From Halostagnicola kamekurae (GTDB lineage Archaea > Halobacteriota > Halobacteria > Halobacteriales > Natrialbaceae): a stretch of DNA of 64,000 nucleotides. Position 1 is the stretch's first letter. The number at the start of each line of letters is the position of its first letter. Both the position numbers and the translations under genes were made by a program. Location: NCBI RefSeq assembly GCF_900116205.1, contig NZ_FOZS01000001.1:310001-374000 (forward strand), written 5' to 3'. The notes beneath the pieces were generated by a model. That model did no database searches and was not told the DNA's origin. It saw only the letters and a list, made by a program, of their open reading frames with translations. This document shows positions 28,159 to 37,746 of this stretch, one piece after another.

Positions 28159-28577
28159 TGGACGGCCCCCTCGAGGACGAGCCACGTCGATACCTCTCGG
28201 TCTTCGAAGACGTGACCGGGACGACGGGCGAGGACTGTCTCGTCGACGACGAAACGGTGGTAGTCGTCGTCGCGAGCGGCGAACTCGGCGAGGCGATCGG
28301 TCCCGGCGGCCGGAACGTGACGCGGTTCGAGGAGCGAATCGACAAACCGGTTCGGCTCGTCGAGGACGCGGACGACCCCGAGACCTTCGTCGCGAACGCG
28401 CTGGCACCCGCATCGGTGTACAACGTGACCGTCAGCGAGAACGACGATCGCGTCGCTTACGTCGAGGTCGCGGACGAAGACCGCGGCGTCGCGATCGGCT
28501 CGGACGGCGAGACGATCGATCGGGCGCGAACTCTGGCGGCTCGTCACTACGAGTTCGACGACGTGCAGTTGCTGTAA
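28158..28577 (+). CDS. nusA: NusA-like KH-domain transcription factor
   Basis: A 139-residue archaeal NusA-like protein made of two KH domains without the bacterial N-terminal and S1 parts. KH1 has GELGEAIGPGGRNVTRFEERIDKPVRLVE (GxxG as GPGG); KH2 has DRGVAIGSDGETIDRARTLAARH. It binds RNA and is linked to termination and antitermination. It overlaps the rpoA'' stop (ATGA), closing the polymerase operon. A 228-nt gap with a fresh promoter precedes rpsL. Confidence 0.93.
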   Translation: MDGPLEDEPRRYLSVFEDVTGTTGEDCLVDDETVVVVVASGELGEAIGPGGRNVTRFEERIDKPVRLVEDADDPETFVANALAPASVYNVTVSENDDRVAYVEVADEDRGVAIGSDGETIDRARTLAARHYEFDDVQLL

Positions 28578-28774
28578 TCGGATCTGGCACCGGTTTCCTC
28601 GTTTTCCCGCCGTGGTCGATTCCGTCGCTCGGTTCTCGAATCGCTCGAGTGCAGTCCGCGCCCGGACGAAAACTGCGTCTTCTCTATCCAGCTCGCCCCT
28701 CGAAACGCGCTCAGAATACGCGAGGGGTACGCGTCGAGCCCTCTCGAGGCGTAACGCCGACTCCAAAAGGGGAT

Positions 28775-28781
28775 GCTTAAG
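28775..28781 (+). promoter_or_regulatory. TATA box of rpsL
   Basis: GCTTAAG ends 25 nt upstream of the rpsL ATG at 28806, giving the ribosomal-protein genes their own leaderless promoter in addition to readthrough from the polymerase operon. Confidence 0.6.
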
Positions 28782-28805
28782 TGCCTCCGTCGGATACCGA
28801 CGTGC

Positions 28806-29234
28806 ATGGCAAACGGCAAATACGCCGCGCGCAAGCTCAAGAAGGACCGCCAGAATCAGCGGTGGTCCGACTCTGACTACGCGCGTCGTGCACGTGGACT
28901 TCGAGAGAAGTCGGACCCCCTCGAGGGTGCCCCGCAGGCTCGCGGGATCGTCCTCGAGAAGGTCGGTATCGAGGCGAAACAGCCAAACTCGGCGATTCGA
29001 AAGTGCGTCCGAGTCCAGCTCATCAAGAACGGCAAGCAGGTCACCGCGTTCTGTCCCGGTGACGGCGCCATCTCGTTCATCGACGAGCACGACGAAGTGA
29101 CCATCGCCGGTATCGGTGGCGCGAAGGGTCGTGCGATGGGCGACCTCTCGGGTGTCAACTACAAGGTCAACAAGGTAAACGGCGTCGCGATGAAAGAACT
29201 CGTTCGCGGAAACGCGGAGAAACCGGTGCGATAA
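28806..29234 (+). CDS. rpsL: 30S ribosomal protein S12
   Basis: A 142-residue uS12. The decoding-centre signature [16 protein letters not shown] and [16 protein letters not shown] are present, with the longer archaeal N-terminus [25 protein letters not shown] 28806 is chosen: the upstream reading from 28773 passes through the TATA box. rpsG follows 2 nt after the stop, so S12 and S7 are one transcript. Confidence 0.98.
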   Translation: MANGKYAARKLKKDRQNQRWSDSDYARRARGLREKSDPLEGAPQARGIVLEKVGIEAKQPNSAIRKCVRVQLIKNGKQVTAFCPGDGAISFIDEHDEVTIAGIGGAKGRAMGDLSGVNYKVNKVNGVAMKELVRGNAEKPVR

Positions 29235-29236
29235 TC

Positions 29237-29845
29237 ATGGCCGCAGAAGACCAACCCGATCCGGACGCCCCCGCGGGCGGTTCCGACGTTTCGGCGCAGC
29301 TTTTCGGCACGTGGAGCGTCGCCGAGATCGAGTACGGCGATCCCTCGACCGAGCGATACATCAACGTCACGCCGGTCGCACACACCGCCGGCCGTCACGC
29401 GAGCAAGCAGTTCCAGAAGTCCCAGATCTCGATCGTCGAGCGCTTTATCAACCGGCTGATGCAGACCGAAGAGAACACGGGCAAGAAACAGCAGACGCTG
29501 AACCTCGTCCGTGACGCCTTCGACATCATCCACGACCGCACCGAGGAGAACCCGGTGCAGGTGCTCGTCTCGGCCGTCGAAAACGCCGCGCCTCGAGAGG
29601 AGACCGTCCGCCTGAAATACGGTGGCATCTCCGTTCCGAAGGCAGTCGACGTCGCGCCCCAGCGCCGCGTCGACCAGGCGCTGAAGTTCATCGCAGACGG
29701 CGTTCAGAGCAACTCCTTCAAGACCTCGACGCCCGCCGAAGAGGCGATCGCGAGCCAGCTCATCGGCGCTGCAGATTACGACGTCCAGACGTACGCGATC
29801 AGTCAGAAAGAAGAAAAAGAGCGCGTCGCGGCCGCCGCACGCTAA
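29237..29845 (+). CDS. rpsG: 30S ribosomal protein S7
   Basis: A 202-residue uS7. Landmarks: SEQFQKSQISIVERFINRLM-like KQFQKSQISIVERFIN, HDRTEENPVQVLVSAVENAAPREE, VPKAVDVAPQRRVDQALKFIADG. The acidic N-terminal 20 residues are typical of halophiles. It starts 2 nt after rpsL. A T-rich run follows the stop, and the next gene is on the opposite strand, so the transcript ends here rather than continuing to EF-2. Confidence 0.98.
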   Translation: MAAEDQPDPDAPAGGSDVSAQLFGTWSVAEIEYGDPSTERYINVTPVAHTAGRHASKQFQKSQISIVERFINRLMQTEENTGKKQQTLNLVRDAFDIIHDRTEENPVQVLVSAVENAAPREETVRLKYGGISVPKAVDVAPQRRVDQALKFIADGVQSNSFKTSTPAEEAIASQLIGAADYDVQTYAISQKEEKERVAAAAR

Positions 29846-29856
29846 CGCTCGAGACG

Positions 29857-29872
29857 TCTTTTTCGGTTTTTT
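29857..29872 (+). terminator. T-tract terminator after rpsG
   Basis: Two T runs, CTTTTTC and GTTTTTTC, begin 12 nt after the rpsG stop. Archaeal transcription ends at such tracts without a hairpin. Confidence 0.6.
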
Positions 29873-29957
29873 CACGCTGCGGAGCGACCGCGTTCGCGTT
29901 CTACCGATTCACCCTCGCCAACGCATCGGCTCCGCGTGGGGTGTTGCAGACGACGAA

Positions 29958-30713
29958 TTAGTCCGCCGCCTTCCGCTCGTCGCCGACGTAGGACCGAGTC
30001 GCGTCTACCAGCACCTGCTTGTAAGCGCTCGAGTCGGGTTCCGCGGCGAGTTCGCGAAATCGCCGTCTGAATCCCTCGAAATCAACTCCAGGCGCGTCCA
30101 TCGCGGCAGCGTGGGCGAGATCGTACAGTCGGTGATCGTCCTCAAGAAGATCGTGGCGTTCTGCCAGCGCCAGCGCGAAGGCCGCGTTCACGGCCGTAAT
30201 TTTGGGGTCGGCGCTCGGCGAGATCCGCTCGAGTCCAGGTCTCGAGGGCGTTTCCGGACGATCCGCGACAGCCGCCGCGAGCGACGACTCGAGGAAGGCG
30301 AGCAGTTTCTCGCCGGGGCCCACAGAGAGGGTGATGTCGTCGGCGTAGATGTCTTTCATGTGATTTGCGATCTGGTAGCAGTGAGCGAGTGTCCGGCGCT
30401 CGATGCGTTTGCCCCCGAGCGCGAGATAGAGTACTTCGTCGATCGACTGCGTGTGAGAGGGATGGGCCTGTTCGTGACGAGCCATGTGGGCGAACTCGTG
30501 GAGGGCGAGTTCGCTGGCCATTGCACTCGAAGCGGCCTGTCTCGAGATGTTCAGCACGTGGTGGTCGTCGTAGTGGGCGGCGAAGGTGCGTTCGTCGGGA
30601 TCGTTTCTGAGACGAACGGTGACGGGCAGTGAGAGATCGTGTTCGGTTTCGAAGCGGTCTCGGGCGCTGAGAAAGGGCGCAGCGGGACCGGATCCGTGCA
30701 CGCGGATATCCAT
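29958..30713 (-). CDS. DUF5781-like zincin-fold protein
   Basis: A 251-residue soluble protein with a HEFAH motif near residues 73-77 (ELALHEFAHMARH), an HExxH zinc-metalloprotease-like site. The downstream HTQSIDEVLYLALGGKRIERRTLAHC contains candidate further ligands. I recognise it as a conserved haloarchaeal family (DUF5781 by memory). No signal peptide or membrane helix, so cytoplasmic. It lies on the reverse strand between rpsG and EF-2, an invariant-looking place for a gene of unknown role. Whether it is an active protease is not known. Confidence 0.75.
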   Translation of the reverse strand: MDIRVHGSGPAAPFLSARDRFETEHDLSLPVTVRLRNDPDERTFAAHYDDHHVLNISRQAASSAMASELALHEFAHMARHEQAHPSHTQSIDEVLYLALGGKRIERRTLAHCYQIANHMKDIYADDITLSVGPGEKLLAFLESSLAAAVADRPETPSRPGLERISPSADPKITAVNAAFALALAERHDLLEDDHRLYDLAHAAAMDAPGVDFEGFRRRFRELAAEPDSSAYKQVLVDATRSYVGDERKAAD

Positions 30714-30945
30714 GGGTGTCTATAGCAAGGGTTGGGAGAGTATGTCTGTTTCGCCCGTTGGGTACCGGTAGGTACCGCTCGAGTTTCGGTTGGCTTTCCG
30801 ACTCGGGCCGCGTCACTTGTGGAGTTCGTGGAAGACATTCACTCACCCAAACGACAGATTCGCGTTGTCCAGCGGGTTACTGTCTCGATTTCCGACGGCA
30901 GCGAAACACTACCCTTTTGACCCCACTGGCGGTAAAGGTGGGTAT

Positions 30946-33132
30946 ATGGGCCGACGCAAGAAGATCGTACAGGAGTGTGAACGGCTGATGGACGAACCGG
31001 AGAACATCCGGAATATCGCCATCGCCGCTCACGTCGATCACGGAAAAACGACGCTTACGGACAACCTGCTGGCCGGTGCCGGCATGATTTCCGACGACAC
31101 AGCCGGTGAACAGCTCGCGATGGACACCGAGGAGGACGAACAGGAACGTGGGATCACCATCGACGCGGCCAACGTTTCGATGACCCACGAGTACGAGGAT
31201 ACCAACCACCTGATCAACCTCATCGACACGCCGGGCCACGTCGACTTCGGCGGCGACGTCACTCGAGCGATGCGTGCCGTCGACGGTGCGCTCGTCGTCG
31301 TCGACGCCGTCGAGGGCGCCATGCCACAGACCGAAACGGTTCTCCGGCAGGCGCTTCGAGAAGGCGTCAAACCGACGCTCTTTATCAACAAGGTCGACCG
31401 GCTGATTTCGGAACTACAGGAAGGCCCCGAAGAGATGCAACGGCGTCTCGTCTCGGTCATCGGCGACGTCAACGAACTTATCCGCGGGATGACCGAAGAC
31501 ATGGACGACATCGACGACTGGACGGTCTCCGTCGAGGACGGCACCGTCGGCTTCGGCTCCGCGCTGTACAAGTGGGGCGTCTCCATGCCCTCGATGCAGC
31601 GAACCGGGATGGACTTCGCCGAGATCATGGAGCTCGAGCAAAACGACAAACGACAGGAACTTCACGAGAAGACGCCCCTGTCGGACGTCGTGCTCGATAT
31701 GGTCTGTGAGCACTTCCCGAATCCCATCAAGGCACAGCCTCGTCGTATCCCGCGCGTCTGGCGTGGTGACGACGAGTCCGAACTGGCAGAACAGATGCGC
31801 CTCGTCGACGAGACCGGCGAAGTCGTCCTGATGGTTACGGATATCGGTGTGGACCCACACGCCGGTGAAATCGCTGCAGGACGTGTCTTCTCGGGTACCC
31901 TCGAGAAGGGTCAGGAACTGTACGTCTCCGGGACTGCGGGCAAGAATCGTGTCCAGTCCGTCGGCATCTACATGGGCGGCGAGCGCGAGGAGGTCGAGAA
32001 CGTCCCGGCCGGCAACATCGCTGCCGTCACCGGTCTGCGAGACGCTATCGCCGGCTCGACCGTCTCGAGCGTCGAGATGACGCCGTTCGAATCCATCGAG
32101 CACATCTCCGAGCCCGTGATCACGAAGAGCGTCGAGGCCCAGACGATGGACGACCTGCCGAAGCTGATCGAGACGCTGCGTCAGGTCTCCAAGGAGGACC
32201 CGACGATCCAGATTACGATCAACGAGGACACGGGCGAGCACCTGATCTCCGGGCAGGGCGAGCTCCACCTCGAGGTCATCACCCAGCGTATCGAGAAGAA
32301 CCAGGGCATTCCGGTCAACACCGGTGAACCGATCGTCGTCTACCGCGAGGCGATCCAGCAGGCGAGCGATCAGGTCGAAGGGATCTCACCGAACCGCCAC
32401 AACCGATTCTACATCTCCGTCGAGCCGCTCACGGAGGATCTCGTCGAGACGATCAAGATGGGCGAGGCGTCGATGGATATGCCCGAACAGGAGCGCCGCG
32501 AAGCGTTGCAGGAAGCCGGCATGGACAAGGACGACTCCCAGATCGTCGAGCACATCCACGGCTCGAACATCCTGCTCGACGCCACCAAGGGTATCCAGCA
32601 CTTAAACGAGACGATGGAGCTGTTCATCGAGGGACTCGAGGACGCACTGGACAACGGTCCGCTCGCCAACGAGCCCGTTCAGGGGACGCTCATCCGCCTC
32701 CACGACGCGAAGCTCCACGAGGACACGATCCACCGCGGCCCGGCACAGGTCATCCCGGCGACGCGAAACGCCGTCCACAAGGCGCTGATCGACGGCCAGA
32801 TCAAGATGCTCGAGCCGATGCAGGACGTCCGTATCGACGTGCCGAACGACCACATGGGCGCCGCCTCCGGCGAGATTCAGGGTCGACGCGGCCGCGTCGA
32901 CGACATGTACCAGGAGGGTGACCTCATGGTCGTCGAGGGTATCGCGCCCGTCGACGAGATGATCGGGTTCGCCTCCGACATCCGCTCTGCGACCGAGGGG
33001 CGCGCCTCTTGGAACACCGAGAACGCAGGCTTCGAGGTCATGTCTGACTCGCTCCAGCGCGAGAAGATTATGGAAATCCGGGAGCGCAAGGGCATGAAAC
33101 TCGAGCTGCCGCCGGCGATCGACTACATCTAA
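30946..33132 (+). CDS. fusA: Translation elongation factor EF-2
   Basis: A 728-residue translocase GTPase. G1 AHVDHGKT is at 28-35, G2 RGITIDAA, G3 DTPGHVDF, G4 NKVD. The diphthamide histidine is in [17 protein letters not shown] near residue 600. ATG 30946 gives [15 protein letters not shown]; the longer reading from 30790 passes through the promoter region. TATA-like and inverted elements occur just upstream (CCCAC 30922-30926, GTGGG 30938-30942). A T-tract follows the stop. Confidence 0.97.
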   Translation: MGRRKKIVQECERLMDEPENIRNIAIAAHVDHGKTTLTDNLLAGAGMISDDTAGEQLAMDTEEDEQERGITIDAANVSMTHEYEDTNHLINLIDTPGHVDFGGDVTRAMRAVDGALVVVDAVEGAMPQTETVLRQALREGVKPTLFINKVDRLISELQEGPEEMQRRLVSVIGDVNELIRGMTEDMDDIDDWTVSVEDGTVGFGSALYKWGVSMPSMQRTGMDFAEIMELEQNDKRQELHEKTPLSDVVLDMVCEHFPNPIKAQPRRIPRVWRGDDESELAEQMRLVDETGEVVLMVTDIGVDPHAGEIAAGRVFSGTLEKGQELYVSGTAGKNRVQSVGIYMGGEREEVENVPAGNIAAVTGLRDAIAGSTVSSVEMTPFESIEHISEPVITKSVEAQTMDDLPKLIETLRQVSKEDPTIQITINEDTGEHLISGQGELHLEVITQRIEKNQGIPVNTGEPIVVYREAIQQASDQVEGISPNRHNRFYISVEPLTEDLVETIKMGEASMDMPEQERREALQEAGMDKDDSQIVEHIHGSNILLDATKGIQHLNETMELFIEGLEDALDNGPLANEPVQGTLIRLHDAKLHEDTIHRGPAQVIPATRNAVHKALIDGQIKMLEPMQDVRIDVPNDHMGAASGEIQGRRGRVDDMYQEGDLMVVEGIAPVDEMIGFASDIRSATEGRASWNTENAGFEVMSDSLQREKIMEIRERKGMKLELPPAIDYI

Positions 33133-33150
33133 GCTGCGACCGTTCGTTCG

Positions 33151-33163
33151 CTTTTTTCTTCTC
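33151..33163 (+). terminator. T-tract terminator after EF-2
   Basis: CTTTTTTCTTCTC begins about 18 nt after the EF-2 stop, a typical archaeal T-rich terminator. Confidence 0.6.
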
Positions 33164-33391
33164 GCAAACGACGCTGCTCCGCTCGAGCGGGTAGTTTGGT
33201 ATTCGGTTCGATCACTGGCTGAAGAGCGCCTTACGATTCCAGATGGACGACGGGTGTCCACTGTCCTGAATGAACCGCTCGGAGTCGAGCCCCGTGGCTT
33301 CGCTTTGTCCGTCTGTAATCAGTAGTGAGAGCACAAACAATCGTTCTCGCCCACACAAAAACTATTCTCCTCTGCGACCAACGCTCGAGCG

Positions 33392-34771
33392 CTACTCGCG
33401 CTCGCCCGCGCCGAGTGCCGCCTCGCCGACCTTCTCGTGACCCTCGATGACTTCCTGTCCGCCCATGTAGGGTCGGAGGGCTTCGGGAATCGTCACCGTG
33501 CCGTCCTCGTTCTGGTGATACTCGAGGACCGCGACCATCACCCGCGGGAGTGCAAGCCCGGATGCGTTCAGGGTGTGGAGGTACTCGGCCGATTCGTGGC
33601 GTTCTGGCCGGTAGCGAAGCCCTGCTCGGCGGGCCTGAAACTCCTCGAAGTTCGAGGCGGAAGAGACCTCGAGCCAGCGCCCGCCTTCCGCTGGTCCGTC
33701 GTCCATGTCGTCGCCCGGTGCCCAGACTTCGATGTCGTAGGTCTTGGCCGAGGCGAAGGTGAGGTCGCCGGTGCAGAGTTCGAGGATCCGGTAGGGAAGC
33801 TCCAGTTTGCGCAGGACTTCCTCGGCCTCTCCAAGCAGGTCCTCGAGGCGCTCGTCGCTGGTCTCGGGGTCGACGAAGTTGACCAGTTCGACCTTGTTGA
33901 ACTGGTGGACGCGGACGATGCCCCGCGTTTCGGTCCCGTGTTCGCCGGCCTCGCGACGGAAGTTCGGCGAGTAAGCCTGGTGTTTGAGCGGGAGGTCGTC
34001 GTCGAGCAGGATCTCGTCTGCGTACATGTTGGTGACCGAAACCTCCGCGGTCGGGCAAAGCCAGAGGTCGTCATCGTCGCGTTCGTCCCCGTTGTCGTTG
34101 CCGAGTCGGTACGCGTCGTCGGCGAATTTCGGCAGCTGTCCGGTGCCGCGCATCGAGCGGCTGTTGACCGGCACCGGCGGGAAGATGTCGACGTAGCCCT
34201 GCTCGCGGTGGACGTCGAGCATGAACTGGATGAGCGCGTGCTCGAGGCGAGCGCCGTCGCCTTTCAGGAAGTAAAATCCCGAGCCGGTCGTCTTCGCGCC
34301 GCGAGCCTCGTCGATGATATCGAGTTCTTCGCCGAGGTCGTAGTGGGGGACGATTTCGTCCGGAAGGTCGCGTCTGTCGTCGAACCCCCAGCGCCGGCGT
34401 TCGACGTTGTCGGTCTCGTCCGCGCCGACGGGAACGCTCTCGTCGGGAATCTGTGGCACCTCGAGCAGCCGCTCCTCGAGTTCGTCCTCGAGGTCCGACG
34501 CCTCCGCTTCGACGTCCTCGATGTCGGCCTTGAGCGACTGGGAGCGCTCGATGGCCTCCTGGGCCTCGTCGTCTTTGCCCTCCTGTTTGAGTTCGCCGAT
34601 CTGAGAGCTGATCTCGTTTCGCTCGTGGCGAAGTTCGTCGCCGCGGGCTTTCAGTTCGCGCCAGCGCTCGTCGATATCGAGGATCTCGTCGAAGTCGACG
34701 TCGGCTCCCCGATTCTCGAGGGCCTCGCGTACCGCGTCGGGATTCTCTCGTAGATAGGTCCGATCGAGCAT
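33392..34771 (-). CDS. serS: Seryl-tRNA synthetase
   Basis: A 459-residue class II synthetase of the common (bacterial/eukaryal-type) SerRS. Residues 1-110 form the N-terminal tRNA-binding coiled coil (MLDRTYLRENPDAVREALENR). Catalytic motif 2 is FRREAGEHGTETRGIVRVHQ and motif 3 is the GLALPRVMVAVLEYHQ region near the C-terminus. It charges tRNA-Ser. ATG 34771 gives the family N-terminus; the longer reading adds 49 Arg-rich residues without support. Monocistronic. Confidence 0.97.
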   Translation of the reverse strand: MLDRTYLRENPDAVREALENRGADVDFDEILDIDERWRELKARGDELRHERNEISSQIGELKQEGKDDEAQEAIERSQSLKADIEDVEAEASDLEDELEERLLEVPQIPDESVPVGADETDNVERRRWGFDDRRDLPDEIVPHYDLGEELDIIDEARGAKTTGSGFYFLKGDGARLEHALIQFMLDVHREQGYVDIFPPVPVNSRSMRGTGQLPKFADDAYRLGNDNGDERDDDDLWLCPTAEVSVTNMYADEILLDDDLPLKHQAYSPNFRREAGEHGTETRGIVRVHQFNKVELVNFVDPETSDERLEDLLGEAEEVLRKLELPYRILELCTGDLTFASAKTYDIEVWAPGDDMDDGPAEGGRWLEVSSASNFEEFQARRAGLRYRPERHESAEYLHTLNASGLALPRVMVAVLEYHQNEDGTVTIPEALRPYMGGQEVIEGHEKVGEAALGAGERE

Positions 34772-34871
34772 TGAGCGGTGATTCTTCGTCGCTCGGCAAA
34801 ACCGTGTCGGAAGGTCGATTTCCGCCGCGGTCGCGATTCGCCTCGATTCGCCTCGAGTCGCGGGTAGATCG

Positions 34872-34947
34872 CGGGTGGACCGCGGGACGGATCGCGGTGG
34901 TCCACGGGAGCGGATCACCGGCAGGTCACGGGTGGACCGCGGGACGG
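34872..34947. repeat. 19-bp direct repeat upstream of the PhoU/RCK_C gene
   Basis: CGGGTGGACCGCGGGACGG occurs at 34872-34890 and again exactly at 34929-34947, within a GC-rich stretch of related degenerate repeats (34845-34980) between serS and the 35021 gene. Confidence 0.8.
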
Positions 34948-35020
34948 GTCGCTGGCGAATCGCGGGCGGCTTGCGGGCGGTGCGGGAAACCCTTTTTTGC
35001 CGGGAGCGCGCTTCTCCGCT

Positions 35021-36229
35021 ATGGATCCGTTCGAGGGCGAGGCGTCGTCGCGGCCCGTCGAGTACGAGCCGGTGAGCGTCAAAGACGTCTTGGTCGAGAT
35101 GAAAGACACCGCGGAGCTGCTGATCGATCTCTCGTACTCGGCGGTGTTACACCGAAACGAAGCGCTCGCGACGGAAGTGCTCGAGTTAGAACAGCGGATG
35201 GACGTCCTCGAGCTTCGCGCGCGGATGAGCCTGATGATGGCCGTTCGCAGCCCCGACGAGGCCGAACAGCTCGCACCAGTGCTCGGAATCGTCTCCGCGA
35301 CGGGGCTGATCAGCGACGCTGCCGGCGATATCGCGAAGATAGTCCTCGAGGACATCCGCCTCCCCGAGGCGATGCGAACTGCCCTCCCGGAGGCCCTCGA
35401 GATGCTCGTGCGGGGCGTCGTCGACCCCGATTCGGAGTACGCGGGGCGAACGCTCGCGGACATCGACCTCGAGTCCGAGACCGGCGTGCGGGTCATCGCG
35501 CTCCGGCGCGGCGACGAGTGGCTGCTCAATCCGGGACCCGAGACGCGAATCGAGGCCGACGACGTCGCGTTCTGTCGCGGCCCCGAGCCGTCGATCGGCG
35601 ACGTATTCGGTCGGCTGACGGGCGAGACGTACGATCCGCCGGTGATCGACGCGCCGACGATCGACGACTTAGAGCGCGCCGTGGACACGATCGTCCACAT
35701 GAAGAACCTCTCGGAGCTGGCGGTCGATCTAGCCTACAGCAGCGTCCTCTTCGACAGCGAAGCGCTCGCCGAGGAGGTCCGCAACCTCGAGGTCGAGGTC
35801 GACGCCATGGAGTCGCGGTTCGAGGCCTGGACCCTTCAGGCCGCCGCCGACGCCGACGACCCCGTCTCGCTGCGAGGGTTGATCCACCTCGGTAGCGCGA
35901 CGGAGGTCATCAGCGACGCCGCGGTCGACATCAGTGAAGGCGTCCTCAGGGATATCGACGTTCATCCGGTCGTCCACCTGGCGGTTCAGGAGAGCGACGA
36001 GATACTGACTCGAGTGGAACTCGAGGCGGGGAGCGACCTCGACGGCACGTCCGTTACGGCGGGCGTCCCCGACGTCGAGGCGACGATGTCGGTGATCGCG
36101 ATTCGCCGACCTGACGAAGGCTGGTTGCTCGTCGGCGACGCCGATATCGAACTCCGCGGCGGAGACGTCCTGATCTCGAAGGGGACCAGAACGGCCGCGA
36201 GCACGTTCGAGGATCTGGCGACGGCCTGA
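35021..36229 (+). CDS. Tandem PhoU-like / RCK_C (TrkA-C) regulatory protein
   Basis: A 402-residue soluble protein with an internal duplication: PhoU-like helical domain about 18-115, RCK_C about 135-200 (LADIDLESETGVRVIALRRGDEWLLNP), then the same again at about 212-310 and 325-398 (VIAIRRPDEGWLLVGDADIELRGGDVL). RCK_C domains bind ligands and regulate ion channels and transporters. It has no transmembrane part of its own. Two MgtE-like membrane genes lie convergently downstream, and it may regulate them. ATG 35021 gives MDPFEGEASSRPVEYEPVSV. Confidence 0.85.
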   Translation: MDPFEGEASSRPVEYEPVSVKDVLVEMKDTAELLIDLSYSAVLHRNEALATEVLELEQRMDVLELRARMSLMMAVRSPDEAEQLAPVLGIVSATGLISDAAGDIAKIVLEDIRLPEAMRTALPEALEMLVRGVVDPDSEYAGRTLADIDLESETGVRVIALRRGDEWLLNPGPETRIEADDVAFCRGPEPSIGDVFGRLTGETYDPPVIDAPTIDDLERAVDTIVHMKNLSELAVDLAYSSVLFDSEALAEEVRNLEVEVDAMESRFEAWTLQAAADADDPVSLRGLIHLGSATEVISDAAVDISEGVLRDIDVHPVVHLAVQESDEILTRVELEAGSDLDGTSVTAGVPDVEATMSVIAIRRPDEGWLLVGDADIELRGGDVLISKGTRTAASTFEDLATA

Positions 36230-36275
36230 TTTCGGGCGCGTACGGCAGGCTTTCGGCGGCGCCGCTCGAGTCCGG

Positions 36276-36854
36276 TTACGGCGACAGCACGACGGAGGAG
36301 ATGCCGATGAAGATGAGCATTCCGAAGACGTCGACGACGTTCGTGACGACCGGAATCGTCGTGTCGTCGGGATCGATTCCGAGGCGAAACGAGGCGTACG
36401 TCGCGGCGAAGCTACAGACGATCGCGACGACGGCGATCGCGAGGCCGCTCGAGAGCGAGATGGCGAGCAACACGCCCAGCGCCATCTCGGAGTCGATCAC
36501 CCGTCCGATGAGCCACGCGCCGACTGCGAGCGTGGTAAACACCGTCGAGCCGAGTGCGATCACCGCCAGCACGTTCGCCCACAGCTCGCGGTCTCGCGGG
36601 TCGAACTCCGCAGTTCCCAGGTGCAGCCGCGTCGAGAGCCGGGAACTCAAGATCGCGCCGAGGTTACCGCCCATGCCGACCATCGTCGGCACCATCACGG
36701 CGAGTACCCCGTACTCGTCGAGCAGCCCCCGGGCGTCCTCGAGCGTGATACCCGCGATCAGCACGATCACGGTCAGCAGGACCAACAGCGGAAACATGTT
36801 CCTGACGATGCGGTGGACGTCCCACGACTCGAGTGCAGTCCTCGAGGACTCCAT
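36276..36854 (-). CDS. MgtE-type magnesium transporter membrane half 2
   Basis: A 192-residue protein with five hydrophobic segments (residues about 21-40, 50-70, 93-118, 128-158, 168-190). MVPTMVGMGGNLGAILSSRLSTRLHLG is the MgtE pore signature. The cytoplasmic MgtE N domain and CBS domains are absent, so this is only the channel part. It overlaps the preceding gene by an ATGA, so the two halves are translated together. Probably forms a hetero-oligomeric divalent cation transporter; specificity for magnesium is inferred from the family. Confidence 0.87.
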   Translation of the reverse strand: MESSRTALESWDVHRIVRNMFPLLVLLTVIVLIAGITLEDARGLLDEYGVLAVMVPTMVGMGGNLGAILSSRLSTRLHLGTAEFDPRDRELWANVLAVIALGSTVFTTLAVGAWLIGRVIDSEMALGVLLAISLSSGLAIAVVAIVCSFAATYASFRLGIDPDDTTIPVVTNVVDVFGMLIFIGISSVVLSP

Positions 36855-37423
36855 CAGGCGATCACCTCGACGACGGCGATCGCGAACAGCAAGAACAGCA
36901 TGCCGAAGACGTCGCCGAGCGTGGTGACGATCGGTCCCACGAGGTTGTCGGGATCGTAGCCGTGCGTGTACCCGACGAATATCAGCGCCAGCAGCCCGAA
37001 TATCATGACGAACGAGGTTAGCACGCCCGAAATGAGCATGATCCCGACGAACTCGAGGAGGGTCGCGGCCTCCCAGTTCAAGAGCGCGAGCGCGAGCCAG
37101 GTGACGACGCCGATTACGACCGAGATTCCGATCCCGTTGACGAACGAGGCGATGACGGCGTTGACCAGTCTGTCGTTCCAGTCGAAGCGCGGTTCGATCA
37201 GCCCCTGGTGGAGCCCACTCGAGATGCGGCCGCCGAGCGCGCCGTAGACGTTCCCCCGCGTGGCCAGAAAGACGGGGACCATCACGAGCAGTCCCGGAAA
37301 CCGCTCGGCCTGTTCGACCATGCTATCGAGGACCAGTCCGGCGAACAGGCCGCCGGCGAGGGCGACGAACAGAACGGGGAGCGATTCACGGTAAATCGAC
37401 CAGACGTCGCCGCGGACACTCAT
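36854..37423 (-). CDS. MgtE-type magnesium transporter membrane half 1
   Basis: A 189-residue membrane protein, the first gene of the pair. [34 protein letters not shown] is the MgtE signature near residues 45-78. Helices follow at about 85-110, 120-150 and 160-187. Like its partner it lacks N and CBS domains. The single-chain bacterial MgtE works as a homodimer; here two distinct half-like chains are co-translated through a 1-nt register overlap. Upstream lies rpl39e on the other strand. Confidence 0.87.
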   Translation of the reverse strand: MSVRGDVWSIYRESLPVLFVALAGGLFAGLVLDSMVEQAERFPGLLVMVPVFLATRGNVYGALGGRISSGLHQGLIEPRFDWNDRLVNAVIASFVNGIGISVVIGVVTWLALALLNWEAATLLEFVGIMLISGVLTSFVMIFGLLALIFVGYTHGYDPDNLVGPIVTTLGDVFGMLFLLFAIAVVEVIA

Positions 37424-37553
37424 AGTTCGGAGTCACGTAGTATCCTGTTAAACCTACCGAGGAGGGCGCTGCGAGTGGTGCTCGTGATCACGATTTCGAC
37501 ATCTGCCGCGCTCTGGAATCGTGGAATTGTACCGAGACGACGGATGGACAAGA

Positions 37554-37560
37554 TTTTAAG
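37554..37560 (+). promoter_or_regulatory. TATA box of rpl39e-rpl31e-eif6
   Basis: TTTTAAG ends 26 nt upstream of the rpl39e ATG at 37586; a strong match in position and sequence. Confidence 0.65.
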
Positions 37561-37585
37561 CCAGCGCGGGCTACATCGGCCCACT

Positions 37586-37738
37586 ATGGGTAAAAAATCG
37601 AAGGGCAAGAAAAAACGTCTCGCCAAACTCGAGAACCAGAACAGTCGCGTTCCGTCCTGGGTCATGCTCAAGACCGACATGAACGTCCAGCGAAACCCCA
37701 AGCGGCGCAACTGGCGGCGTAGCGATACCGACGAGTAA
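37586..37738 (+). CDS. rpl39e: 50S ribosomal protein L39e
   Basis: A 50-residue, basic protein lining the exit tunnel: [20 protein letters not shown] then [24 protein letters not shown]. Very basic for this proteome, as expected of L39e. ATG 37586 fits the TATA spacing; longer readings run into the divergent mgtE promoter. First gene of rpl39e-rpl31e-eif6, with 8 nt to the next ORF. Confidence 0.97.
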   Translation: MGKKSKGKKKRLAKLENQNSRVPSWVMLKTDMNVQRNPKRRNWRRSDTDE

Positions 37739-37746
37739 GGATATCT

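Noticed and set aside
34997-36229. Potassium channel (Trk/Kch)
   Set aside because: RCK_C domains are present but there is no transmembrane or pore segment, so it is only a soluble regulator.
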